A stretch of 64,000 nucleotides of DNA, from contig CM067507.1 of NCBI GenBank assembly GCA_034509495.1, positions 7,552,775 through 7,616,774 of the forward strand, written 5' to 3'. This document shows positions 23,831 to 35,149 of the stretch, one piece after another. Under the pieces are notes generated by a model. It saw nothing but the letters and a program-made list of their open reading frames with translations. It was not told where the DNA came from and made no database searches. Position 1 is the stretch's first letter, and every line of letters starts with the position of its first letter. The DNA comes from Acestrorhynchus altus. Taxonomy: Eukaryota > Chordata > Actinopteri > Characiformes > Acestrorhynchidae. The position numbers and the translations under genes are program-made.

Positions 23831-24653
23831 TATATTCACATAGTAGCACCACTTTATATAGTTGGTGCTAAACAGCTCAATACATACTAACATGGAAAAT
23901 CGTACAGTATTAAAATTTGTACCAGTGTATTAGTAGTTAGTATACTGACAGGACAGAATAAGACCTGTGAAAACATTTTTTAAGGGTAGTCACCAAAACT
24001 AATGTGCTTTTGTGAAAGCATGTACTTTGAAATTGATAAAGGTGCAGGTTGAAGTGTGTGTGTGTGTGTGCAGTAGACTAAAGCGTACCCTGACCGCCAC
24101 TGTGTGACTTGAGGCAGCGCCTGGCTCATGCCACACTGGCGCCAGTCCAGTCATCCAGTATTGTCATGCCAACTCTGCTGGAAAACACCCCTCAGAATGG
24201 GAACTGACGGCTCCTTCATGTGTATGCTCACAAACACACACACACGCTCTAAAAACTACAGTTTTTGAATGGAACAGAAGATAAGACAGCATGCTGTTTT
24301 ATCGCTCGTTCTCTCATGAGTTATTTTGGCTTACAACACGTTCCTCTCTGCAGGTATGGCTAATGGACTTAAAAAAAAAAAACTTTTAAGACCAAAAGCT
24401 TATCTTAAAACTATCATACATCCTATGCCTCAAACATCAGGTAGTGTATACATTTTTGTGTAATAGGTTTCTGTGGAAGACATTAATCTATTCAGATTCC
24501 TATCACCACCACTGTAAACTTGTTTCTCAAAAATGGAACTCTTGCATACGACTGAAACACCATTAGACATTAGTTTTCTGGTTGATCCACTCCTGTGCAG
24601 AACGTAGGATATGTCACTAACAATAACAATGTGAAAAGGAAACTTGAACCCAC

Positions 24654-24839
24654 CAGTGGTTCTCAATGCTGGTCCTGGAGTACCACTGCCCTGCATGTTT
24701 TGGAACTTTCCCTAATTCCTGCAAACCTGATCCAACTAATGAACTAACTGATGAGCCTTTGCTCAGAAGAACTGGCTGTGTTACAGCATGACAGCTCTAA
24801 AACAAGCAGGTACTCCAGGAAAAGGATTGAGGACCACTG
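24654..24839. mobile_element. MITE-like element with terminal inverted repeats
   Basis: cagtggttctcaatgctggt at the left pairs with gaggaccactg at the right; ctggagtacc pairs with ggtactccag. About 186 bases, non-coding, and the same style as the copies at 7049, 14927 and 33323. Confidence 0.65.
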
Positions 24840-26123
24840 ATGTAGGCTATTGGTTGAGTGTCCAAAGACCTCTCCCAGTGATGACTGCTGGTAAATCTGT
24901 TAATCACAGCTCAGCTGTGAAGATATTACTGCAAAAATTGCAATGTTCATTTAAAATTAACCATTTATCAGTATATTTTTATTTATCAATGTATGCTTTA
25001 ACAAAGCTCAGTAATGCTGAGATGAATAATTGATCAGTATAACGATTTATCAGTCTACCCATGCTTTAACAGAGCTCAGTAACACTGAGATAGCTGATTA
25101 GTGCAGTAGTTTATCAGTCTACTCATGATTTATAAAAGCTCTGTAACATTGAAATAAATTAAAATGTATTGCGGACTAGACACTAATTCTAATGTGTGCT
25201 GAATAAAACTTTTCAATATTTGTATCCTGTTACATTACATTGTGAACATAATCACAAAATAACAAGTGCAAATTGAAATGCTAAAACATGACATTACACT
25301 TAACAGAGGCAAAATAAGCTGTATTTTATACAAATATTTCTATTATATGGACTTCAGTAAGAATGTGGAAATATTCAAAATACAGAAAAATACACAAAAC
25401 ACAAAACAATAATACTAATAAGGTGTTACAGAGAGCTCACTTGATCTTTGCTGTGTTTTTTAATCTGATTTATGTTGTAGGATATATGTGTCAGATGTTC
25501 TTATATTCATAATAGCCATGTTTATTGTGGGAAGAGAAGATTGTTCTTAACTTTCACAGAAACCTCAGAAATTTCCACCTCTCTGGAAAACCTCTCTCTG
25601 AGTCACTGGAAAATAGATTCCACCATCAACGATAAAGAACAGTGTACACAAGGCACTTGATATTGAGTTCATTGTGTTAAAACTGTAAATATAACCTGAT
25701 TGAAATGTTGATCGAGTTAGTGCTGACAGACTGCTTCCTGTCTTCACACGTGTTTTCCTCAGAGCTAAAACTGATAATTGAAGTTCAGATGTTCACAACA
25801 AACAAATGAACAAAATGCTTTCAAGCCATTAAGGCCCCTCCATATGCTCTCAGACATCAGACTAGTTTATAGAGCTGTTGACTTGTGGCTGCTTTAGCAC
25901 TAGACACAGATACTTAATAGCGATAAGAGTAATGATTGGGCTGTTTCCCTAGCAGGTGTCCGTCTCTAGTTCTGGGTCTGTCTTTGGGAGATAAGAGACC
26001 AGCCTTATCAACACAGCCTGCAAATGCCACCACCAATCTTATTATGCACCGAATTGACCACTATCTCACATCGTTTTCACGCACAGCCAGAGACCCTGAT
26101 CTAGTAATGTAGACAGGGTTTAA

Positions 26124-26135
26124 CCAGCAGGGGGC
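26124..26135 (+). promoter_or_regulatory. CTCF-like motif
   Basis: CCAGCAGGGGGC fits the CTCF core CCASYAGRKGGC. Short motifs like this occur by chance, so occupancy is unknown. Confidence 0.35.
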
Positions 26136-26849
26136 CACATAATCTGTAATGACCTTTTCCACACAGTATAATAAGGATTGTGGTGTTCAGATATAGGCTG
26201 ACAAAATGCAAAACATTTTAAACATACTGATATTTACAACCTTTTCCAGCTTCTTCAACTGCTAATTTTAGGGGTACATTTTGCACATGATGACAAAAAG
26301 ATGAGTTAAGTTTGTATTAGAATCTCTTGACCACTACTAAACTTCGACATAGAAGCAAAGGGTCACCAGACAACCATAAATGCCAAAGTTACGGTTTCAA
26401 AGAAGAAAGGTTTGAGTAATATACTTGTCCAATTTTCATTGTGCTTTCAACACAGTTCATTTTTATCATTCAGTTTTTCCTCTTAAGTCATGTCCATTTG
26501 CCACATCCCACATCCCACATGTGTGAACTCCCTACACTATTCCACATGCATATGTCTGAAAGTTTTAGCATGCCACTTAACTAGCTATACCCGTTTTAAG
26601 CATGTTAATCTCAGCAATGTAAATAATTTACAAAGACATCACATGGAACACACTACCAAAATATCATAATAAGGTGTCCTAATAGCAAAAAAGAAACAGA
26701 AATATCAGATATACTGTACTTTTTAATTCAGTAAATATTGTTCACTGTGTGTGCACTGTGGTGTATATTGAGTTTTAGGATGCTATGTGTGCTCAAGTGT
26801 TTGGTAGCATTAGACCACCTCAATTAATTCAGCAGTACAGTTTGCACTG

Positions 26850-26925
26850 TACGTCCGAATACTAGTGGACACCCGTTCTAATGAATGCTTTCAGCTACTT
26901 TAAGTTGCATTGAACTGTGAAGCGG
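26850..26925. mobile_element. Tc1-like end fragment
   Basis: The text gtacgtccgaatactagtgg, then acacccgttctaatgaatgc and tttcagctactttaagttgc resembles the end of a fish Tc1 family. No more of the element is recognisable. Confidence 0.5.
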
Positions 26926-27889
26926 TTGGGGAGTTAGTGATTTGAGTATGGTCATCCATATTCCTGATTTCATTAATGTTGTCACTGAATGAAAAAACTT
27001 AGATTGGTTTAGGCAGTTGATTTCTCTAAAATTACTTTCACTGGTTATACTATATTCTTTAATGCTATACTATGCCACAGACAAATCCGAAGTAGAAGTT
27101 TTAAAAAATAAAATGAAAATATAAATATTTATATTAACTCTCCTGCAGTGATAGAAAGTGTGGTGTCAGAATGATCATTAGTATGCTCATTAATTCTTCA
27201 AAGAAAATCTTAATTTTCTAGCCCACTGACACCTGCTCAGGGCAGTCAGCTAGTTAACACCTGATTTGGACTTCACATTTTTATGAGGGTGAAACTGAAT
27301 GCTTAAAGTTTGTCAAACACGCACAATAAAGATGATCATTGTACTTATATCAGCCGTGGTCATAGGGTTCAGAATGTTACAAGCAGAAAATATATTGTCT
27401 ATGAACACAACTTTATCTGTCCAAGTATTTTATCTGGCTGTACTTTGCACAATATGATTTTCTACAAGTTATCAATTGATGATTGATTTCATTTGTGGAT
27501 TTTCTCACCAAATGTCATTTCCGGTTCCTACCCACTAGCTAGGACTCCATCCATCACAGAATGCCACCAGTTACAGTAGGATGAGGGCTTCCACACACCT
27601 CTTCTGAATCATTAGAAATGCCCCCACATCTTTATGAACTGACCCAATCCAACTTTATTGGACAGCTGGATGTGCTTGGCAGAGAAACCTAACTGCGAAT
27701 TCTGTTACATCAGCTGACAGAAATATAAATTATACAGAATAAAAACAACAGTATAAAATAATGTGTAGAAGAGCAGCATATAGGGTGTATAGCAGCAATA
27801 CTGGTATAGTAGTGATGCAAAAAGGTGCAATGAAGTGCATCAAATCTTATTTGCAACTAGCTGAAGTAGATTTTTTGTTACAGTGTTAC

Positions 27890-28720
27890 AGTTACAGTTT
27901 AGGGAGCAGAGGGTGTAGGTAATGGACAGAGATCAGCATCCTGGAACTGTTTAGCAATTTTGGAATGGGTTCAGTGGCTCCAGTATCTTTTTTCTTTGGG
28001 CAGCAGGGTGAATGTGGAAAACTGGTGATGTTCATTGCTCTGCGGGTGAGACAGGAGTTGTAAATGTCTGAGATGGAAGGCAGAGCAGTGCAGATGATCT
28101 TGTTGGGTTTGTTCACTATGCATCCTGTATCCTCTGGAAGGAGGCAGTTAAGACACTGTACGCCACAGTGACATAGCTGGTTATGACCCTCTCAATGGTT
28201 CCCCGGTACAATAAGGACATGATGGGGAGTGGGAATTGTGCACTTTAGAGGCGGGTGTGAGTCAGTTAGTCAGTGATGCTGTATTTTCAGACCAGGAGAG
28301 GTTCTCTGAGTTGTGCACTCTAAGGTGTTTGGTGCTGTGCACCCTCTCAAATACAGCACCGTCAATGGGATGCTGTGACCCCTTCTGAAGTCAACCCCTA
28401 TTTCTTTAGTCTTCTCCACGTTAAGGAAAAGATTTTTATTTTTACACCACTGGACCAGTTGACTCACCTACTTCCTGTAGCAGGTTTCATCAGTGTTGGT
28501 GATGAGACCCACAGCGATTGTAGTATTGTCACACTTGATTATGTGGTTGGTGCTGTAGGTTGGTACACAGTTGTCAAGAAGCTGGGTGAAGAGCAGTGGG
28601 CTAAGCGCACACTCTTGTGGTGCTCAGCATGATGGACCTGCAGGACTTACTGCCAACCCACACATTTTGTGGCCTCCAAGTCAGTAAGTCCAGCACCTAG
28701 TAGCAGAGAGAGGTTTTGAA
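27890..28720 (-). mobile_element. LINE reverse transcriptase fragment (L2/Rex1-like)
   Basis: On the minus strand, broken frames read LSPLLFTQLLDNCVPTY, LVQWCKNKNLFLNVEKTKE, VDFRRG and, near 28090-27960, LPSISDIYNSC and RRAMNITSFPHSPCC. This order (post-YADD region, thumb, C-terminal tail) is that of L2/Rex1-type non-LTR retrotransposons in fish. Several frameshifts and stops; 5' truncated as usual for LINE copies. Confidence 0.7.
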
Positions 28721-28839
28721 TCCCCAGTGGCAGAGTTTATGATTCAGTTGTTTTGAGGGCATTGCAGCACGGGAGGTGGTAGGACAGGTGAAAAATGGGA
28801 GGGCAAGACTAGGGTCATGTGATTCATGGAAAGCATTTA

Positions 28840-29355
28840 TCAACGGCACATCACCAGAGAGAAAGCAAATGGTGACAAGCTTTATTCAAGAACATGAAGA
28901 GGAGGTACATTGTGCAACTGCTGCCTCAAAAAGGAAAATGGGCTGTGGATGAGATGGGAAAACATAGATAACTTTAACTTGTCGAAAGTTATGGGCATTG
29001 GATATGAGTTGTATCAAATCTCTGTTGGGAGCTAATTATGATGTCCTTCCAACTCCTCAAAACCTTGGTCAGTGGATAGGTTTGAGGATCCAATTGCGTG
29101 CTGGGACTGGGATGTTGAAACACATTTTGTCAGCATGTAAGGTTAGCTTGTTGCAAGGTCATTATACATGGAGGCATTATCTGGTACTTAGGTCTTTAGC
29201 AAGTGCATTTGATAAGAAGTGCTTAGAGGTTAATAACATGCCCATTGTTAGTGGAAGCAGGATAATTAGATTTGTGCATGAGGGGCAGTGCAGTGGAGAA
29301 CCAGTGCAGGGTTTGAAAAATGATAAATACACAAATTGGAAGTTGTTTGCAGATG
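28840..29355 (+). mobile_element. LINE C-terminal fragment of a second clade
   Basis: An open frame at 28998-29363 contains TPQNLGQWIG, MLKHILSACKVSL and GHYTWRHYLVLRSLA. This is like the C-terminal zinc-knuckle region (LxHILSxC...Y-WRHN-VL) of a fish LINE reverse transcriptase, with the upstream Cys residues lost. It ends exactly at a TA where the element at 29356 is inserted. Clade not resolved. Confidence 0.6.
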
Positions 29356-30096
29356 TACAGTGAAGGAAATAATTATTTGATCCCTTGCTGATTTTGTAAG
29401 TTTGCCCACTGACAAAAACATGAACAGTCTATAATTTTAACAGTGAGAGAAAGAATATCAAAATCCAGAAAATCATATTGTACAAATGATGAATTTATTT
29501 ACATTTTTCAGAGAGAAATAAGTATTTGATCCCCTACCAACCATTAAGAGTTCTGGCTCCTACAGACCACTTAGACCTTCCTAATCATCTCGTTACTTGC
29601 ATTAAAGACAGCTGTCTTAAATTGTCACCTGTATAAAAGACTCCTGTCCACAGATCAATCAGTCAAACTCTAACCTCTACAACATGGGCAAGACCAAAAA
29701 GATGCTGGGTGAGAAGGAGACAACTGTTGGTGGAATAGAAAGAAAATGGAAGAAATACAAAAATACAATTGTCAATCAATGTTGATCTGGGGTTCTATGC
29801 AAAATCTCACCTTGTGGGGTATCTTTGATCATGAGGAAGGTGAGAGATCAGCCTAAAATCAGTCCCCAAGAAAACCATTGGTAAGACTTTATGCAGTAAT
29901 GGATTAAAATCCTGCTCACCTGCAAGGTCCCCCTGTTCATGAAGGCACATGTGCAGGCCCATTTGATTTTTGTCAAGGATGATTCTTGTGAGAGTGACTG
30001 GGAGAAGCTACCCTTAAAATTATAGACTGTTCATGTCTATAAGTGGGCAAACTTACAAAATCAGCAAGGGATTAAATAATTATTTCTTTCACTGTA
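29356..30096. mobile_element. Non-autonomous Tc1-like element with about 54-base terminal repeats
   Basis: Left cagtgaaggaaataattatt and right aataattatttctttcactg are flanked by TA. The inverted repeats extend through ttgctgattttgtaagtttg on the left and its complement near 30050-30068. Remnants inside (acatgggcaagaccaaaaag near 29685; tgaggaaggtgagagatcag near 29833) resemble a Tc1 transposase start and middle, so this is an internally deleted copy. Confidence 0.8.
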
Positions 30097-30903
30097 GTCA
30101 CTAAACTACAGGTTTTCATATTGCAGTAACTACACTAAGACCCAAAATTGTGTTATATGGTTTATTTCAGTGAGTTGATGGTTCCATTTGAAGTAGAGTT
30201 ACTACAGCAATCCTGCGTCAATTTGGTTTGGTTTGGTGTAGGGGCTTGTTTGTATTATTGTTCAAAAACAAGTTTTAACAGACACATTGCTCATCAGATC
30301 ATAAATGGCCACAGCAACTTTAGATGAAGGAATGTTTCAAACTGCAACATAATTTTCAGAGCCATTTTCAGAAACACACTTTTTCGTTTGTTGAATAAAT
30401 AACTGAATTTTGATAGGAGGCACACGCCTGAAGCCCATCCTCATACATATCTAACATCATAAAATATTAAATAAAAATATAAAATAAAATTACCTTAATT
30501 TGAAAGAGTTTGGCCTTTTTCAGTAAGCAGAAACCACCTGAACTTCATTGCATAGTTCTCATGACTTTAGGAGGAAAGAGTTTCATAATGATATGGAAAT
30601 GTCAAATGGATCCCTACAGGCACTGTCTGCACCAAAGTAGTGGAGTACATCAAAAAGCCTTGAAATACTTTGGATCTGATTGTGTTTCAGTCTCTCAGCA
30701 AGTTTGAGAAGGCCATTGGGGTTGGAGTGGGTTCAATGTCTCTCCTGTCAGTCATCCAATCGGTAGCTTGTTTTTGTCTGTCAGTGTTGACATCCTGATG
30801 TTTGTGTGTGTGTTGAAGCAAAATTGCTAATTTGAGAAAACACTCCCATGCCCTCAGGAAACAAGAAAGTTCTGATGGATGGGCCAACCTCTCCTTGCTA
30901 ACG

Positions 30904-30904
<1 letters not shown>

Positions 30905-30970
<66 letters not shown>
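30905..30970. repeat. (GT)n microsatellite
   Basis: Thirty-three uninterrupted GT units. Confidence 0.97.
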
Positions 30971-30972
<2 letters not shown>

Positions 30973-31599
30973 CTCCTCAGGACCATCTCACAGCTTGTTA
31001 ATTGAGTCTGGTGGAGGTATTGTGTCAGTGTTGTCAGCAAGGTGTGACCCCACACTGTATCTTTTGCTCAATGTGATCTTACACCTGCTCTCCTTGTGCA
31101 GCTCACAGCCAACTATCCACACCATAATTAGATTACACAACAGCTACACTAACAGAAATCCCTTCTTTCCCTTCTATTAAATTGTGCTGATTTCAGCATT
31201 GAAAAACTGAGATTTGACAGAAATCCATCATAACCAGTTATTCCTACTTTATACTAGCAGATCCTACAAAATATTGCTTACCATTCGTGTACCTATAACT
31301 TTCTACAACCTACCCCAAGTGGCCACATTGTGAGGTCCAGTTGCAATTAGCTTTTCTAGTTGGTTGTAGTTGTTTCACCAAACCAAAAATACTTCACCAA
31401 GCTTTCAAGTGTTATGCTGTCATTTTGGGGATTGACACTGTCATTTTGATGTAATCATTCTTCTTTTTTGGTTATTATTTGGTTATTATGGCTTATGGCT
31501 TGTTTACACCTGCTTATTTTATGTATGTCTGTGTTTTATTTGATCACAATTACCTGATTAACTGAAAGTGCCCAACTCCTTAAGACTATCCCCTCATCA

Positions 31600-31790
31600 A
31601 ATAGGGCAACCATATACATCTTCTGATACATGTGAAGCCAATTACCACATAATTGCTGGGCAGTTTCAGGCAATTCGCTCTCTCCAACTCCCGACTGCCG
31701 ATGTTAAGTAGCATGACCCAGGATTTGAACTTGCAATCCTCATATCATTGTGCTGGCACATTAGACTGCTAAGCCACTGACTGTTCCTAA
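31600..31790 (-). mobile_element. tRNA-derived SINE (fragment)
   Basis: On the minus strand agtggcttagcagtctaatg is an A-box-like start, and caagttcaaatcctgggtca contains a B-box-like GTTCAAATCC. A second copy at 43470-43690 shares tgaggatt.ca.attt/caaatc.cgggtcatgct. It is tRNA-like by its boxes but does not fold as a good tRNA. Confidence 0.6.
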
Positions 31791-33243
31791 TTTGGGTAAC
31801 CCCCTTAATGAGTCATAATGAGTCAATTAAAGCTTAGGAAGGTATTTAAGTTCTATGCCTGTGGCAAAATGGCACAATTGTGCCAATTTGTCATTTAGGG
31901 TTATCAAATATAAAATAACATTAGGATATGAAGTTGTTGTTCTTAAAATGGTCTTCAAAATAGGATTGTCCAAACATTTATAGGTTAGAAGGTTCTTTGC
32001 AAAATTCCTCATTGTAACTCACCCTTCATCTCTATCAGTCAGATGATAAATATGAGTGTCACTGCTAGGTTGAGAAAAATATCCAACAAATAAAGCTCTG
32101 AGACCAGAAACTCACCACTGACACTCTTACCCACATTCTTATCCACAAAGGTCCAGTGCTGCTGCAGGGTTGTGTATAGTCGTGCAAAAGCTCACCTCAT
32201 GCCACTTGTTTAATTAGTTGGTCTCATTCTCCAAGCAACTGATTTGTTATGTGCGATGAGCTCCTGGTTGTTTGCACTGAAAATCTGCAGTCACTGTGGC
32301 ACACTGAAGATGAGACTGGTGACCTATAGTGTAGACCAGTCACAGTCTCACACTGTACACCAGCAAGGTGGTGCTGCACAGCAGAAGCTCCAATAGTGGC
32401 CAGTGAATGTATATGCCATACGTTTATTTTGTAACTCAAGCATTAGACCACACATGAATTGTCTCTGAAAGAATGTGGAGCATTAACTCACAAGAAATGG
32501 GACCAGCTCTTGGCTTATGAGTCACGGTTGTGAATTCGGAGAACACTGGATGGCAGTCTGCGGGTGTTCAGAGGCCGTAAATGAAGCATTACCTGTTTCA
32601 GCGGGAACTCCCATTTCTGCAACCCTTGCCTTCTTTTTTAGAGAAGTTTCTCAGTGTAACACACTTCCCTCTGCTTATCTCTCCTGCCACTCCAAAAACT
32701 CTCTCTCCCTCCCTCTTGCTTGTTTGAAACAGACACTGATCTCTTTTGATTGTGAGAGGGCACCAGCCCTCTGGTCATTTGATATTTCACGCCCTTTATA
32801 TTTAGCCGCAATGTGTCTGTCCCTTCTCTTCTCTCTCAGTTTTGCAATCAGGATAATCAATCTGAAGTTCTGCTCTCTTTCTTGATCTCTCTCATTCTGT
32901 CTGTCTGATGGCCTCTTGCTGTTTTGATGTGACGGATCATTCCATCCCATAATTTTGTGGCAACCTCAACAAGACAAAAAACTGGAGGCTGACAGAAGTT
33001 ATTTATTTATTTGAGTTATTCATTCAAGGGACACAGCTTGTTAGAAAATCCCCATTTATTAGCAAAATTATAGTTTACATTGATGTATCCAGATACATAT
33101 GGTGTATGACAGACTCCTTCAGCAACCCCAATCAGGAATGGCTGCATGGAATTGGGGAACCAAACATGCTCTATTGGTAGCTGTAGTGTTCTCTAGCCCA
33201 CATCCCTGCTCGGACAACCCCCCACCTCCCCTTGTCATCACCT

Positions 33244-33284
33244 GTGCACCTACCTTAAAGTTCCTACGATTAAGGTAGGTGCAC
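33244..33284. repeat. Perfect 15-base inverted repeat
   Basis: gtgcacctaccttaa at 33244-33258 and ttaaggtaggtgcac at 33270-33284 are exact complements around an 11-base loop. No gene context; it may be a transposon tip or a chance structure. Confidence 0.8.
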
Positions 33285-33322
33285 TACCTTAAACTATATA
33301 GGTATACATTTACATATTGTAG

Positions 33323-33460
33323 ACCACTGGTTCCCAATTCCAGTCCTGGAGGACTTGCTATCCTGCACATTTTTCCCTGCTCCTGATCCAGCTAATCAGC
33401 AAATTAACAAGGCCTTCCTGAGTTAAATCAGAGTGCAGGACCACAGATGGGAACCACCTG
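33323..33460. mobile_element. MITE-like element
   Basis: accactggttcccaattcca on the left pairs imperfectly with gatgggaaccacctg on the right, and cagtcctgga with caggacca. Same family style as 24654-24839. Confidence 0.6.
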
Positions 33461-33840
33461 CCCAATTTGTCAGCTGCACCTACATGAAAAGTATCATTTA
33501 CAGATTACAGATTCCCACAATAACCCAAATTAGGAATGGCTGCACTTGTAGGCTATAGGAGAGCTAAGGACATTATGGAGGAGGATGCATCTGGGATATG
33601 TTTGAAAGTGAGAGGATTCTGTAGTATTACTTGGTGAATCAGCTCTTTACCACCATAATGATGTTCAGCCAACATAACAAACAGTGTGTAACTACTGTCA
33701 GTGCAGACAGGGCAATAGGTTCAATAAAGTGGGGACACATACTATTACATTTGAACCTCAAACTTGATTTATTTTATACTGAAGACCCAATAAACTACCA
33801 TAACCCGTTCTAGCTGAGTGGTGACATCGTCAGCTTAACT

Positions 33841-35149
33841 TTTATTGCATTTTATTTATTAATTAATTGTAAGTTGGGGAATACAACTCTTTTTGTACTG
33901 AGGCTGATAAGATCCTGGCAGCGACTAGCTTTTCTCTTTCACTTGCACTTTTGTCCATCAATTACCTGTAAGTAATTAACGTCTGTGATATGCATCAGCA
34001 AGATAAGTAACCATCTCTTCCATCCCAGAGCAAAGACCTGTGGTGCTGTTTCAGCAATTCCTGATTGGAGCTTTTAAATAATCAAATTTTTTTTTTGTTC
34101 TACTCAGAGCAGACCACACAGTTTTTTTTTTTTCAAAACCATACATAAGCCAATATTTCCACATCCATTTTTTCCACAGATACTGATATAAATGCTATGC
34201 TTTTGGATGGAGCATCAGGACCAGGGTAGTTTTCCACACTGAATTCAGAATTGGTTGGACACACCAATCTCATGATGTTCTGGGTTTAATTTCTCATAAG
34301 GTCAGTTATTACACACGACACATATCACCGCAGATTCAAAGACAAGACACAAACACTCATAGAGAGACAAATATCTTTATGAAATGACTAAATGCAACTT
34401 GGCTTGACCATTGCTCCATGGCTACTGTTCAGAAACAGAAAACCCTGCGCTCGTGGCCTCATCACATGCCAAAAATAGCCCTCCCAGAAAAAAGATGTGT
34501 GGACAAGAGAGAGACAAATGGAGCTCTGCTGATCTACTGTGCAAGACTCCGAGGCTCTTCCAAAGGTTTGTGTCATCGTGGCTGCTTTTTTAACCCTTTT
34601 AGACAAGCTAGAAGACAATGAATAGTTGCCAAAATGCACTGAAGAGTCACTGAAAAGAACAGAAAAAGATGGCTCATTTGGATTTAAAAAGATGTTTACA
34701 AATAAGTGTGTACAAACTACAGAAAGTAATTAATAAAAAAGTTAATAAACAAACCAGCCAACAGAAGGGTTAACCTATCAACAGTCAAAAAAATCCCAAA
34801 AGAGCAAATACAAATAAAATAAAAATAAATGAAATTTAATGAGTGAATAAATAAATCAATAAATAAAACAAACAAGTGCTAATAAAAAAAATTAATAAAT
34901 GACTACATGTCTAAATGACAAAATTGAAGCACATCAGTTTAAAAAAATGCATCCATCATCCATGTAGTTGCTGCATCCCAGCTGTGCTTATACTAGTCTT
35001 TCAGTGTTGTAACAGAAGATCAACCAAGTCCCCCTTGTCTCTCTCACTGTGGAACTGCGGAGATCAAGACACTGAAACGTTCTCTCTTTATGTGATCATG
35101 AGCCCTGCCCAATTTCCCACACCACTGTGTGACCTTTTGACCTCTGACC
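33841..35149 (-). other. c1ql1: c1ql1 downstream region and candidate 3' UTR
   Basis: No coding sequence. On the minus strand the nearest clear AATAAA candidate is at 33846-33841, about 1.3 kb past the stop. The stretch 34730-34890 is very A-rich on the plus strand (repeated ataaat text). The true 3' end is not determined. Confidence 0.35.

Larger units (their letters stand above)
21709..27889. other. Intergenic spacer with transposon fragments
   Basis: No host gene seen. Contains Tc1 fragments (22573-23830), a MITE (24654-24839), a CTCF-like motif at 26124-26135 and a Tc1 end scrap at 26850-26925. The rest is AT-rich and unremarkable. Confidence 0.55.
30097..33840. other. Intergenic spacer with repeats
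   Basis: No host gene. Contains a (GT)n array, a tRNA-derived SINE (31600-31790), a perfect 15-base hairpin (33244-33284) and a MITE (33323-33460). 32100-32480 and 32520-32960 have some open frames but no recognisable protein. Confidence 0.55.

Noticed and set aside
24060..24150. GC-rich stretch ctgaccgccactgtgtgact as a possible exon
   Set aside because: Short, no sustained frame, no splice-site pair and no recognised motif.
29641..29760. A possible small gene beginning at the ATG near 29684 (MGKTKKMLGEKET-like)
   Set aside because: It is the start of a Tc1 transposase inside the deleted element at 29356-30096.
31700..31790. A tRNA gene on the minus strand
   Set aside because: A- and B-box-like text is present, but it recurs as a SINE with a non-tRNA body and lacks a good cloverleaf.
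32517..32950. Open frames of about 90-120 codons on both strands
   Set aside because: No recognisable motif, CT-rich low-complexity composition, and no splice-site or conservation evidence available.
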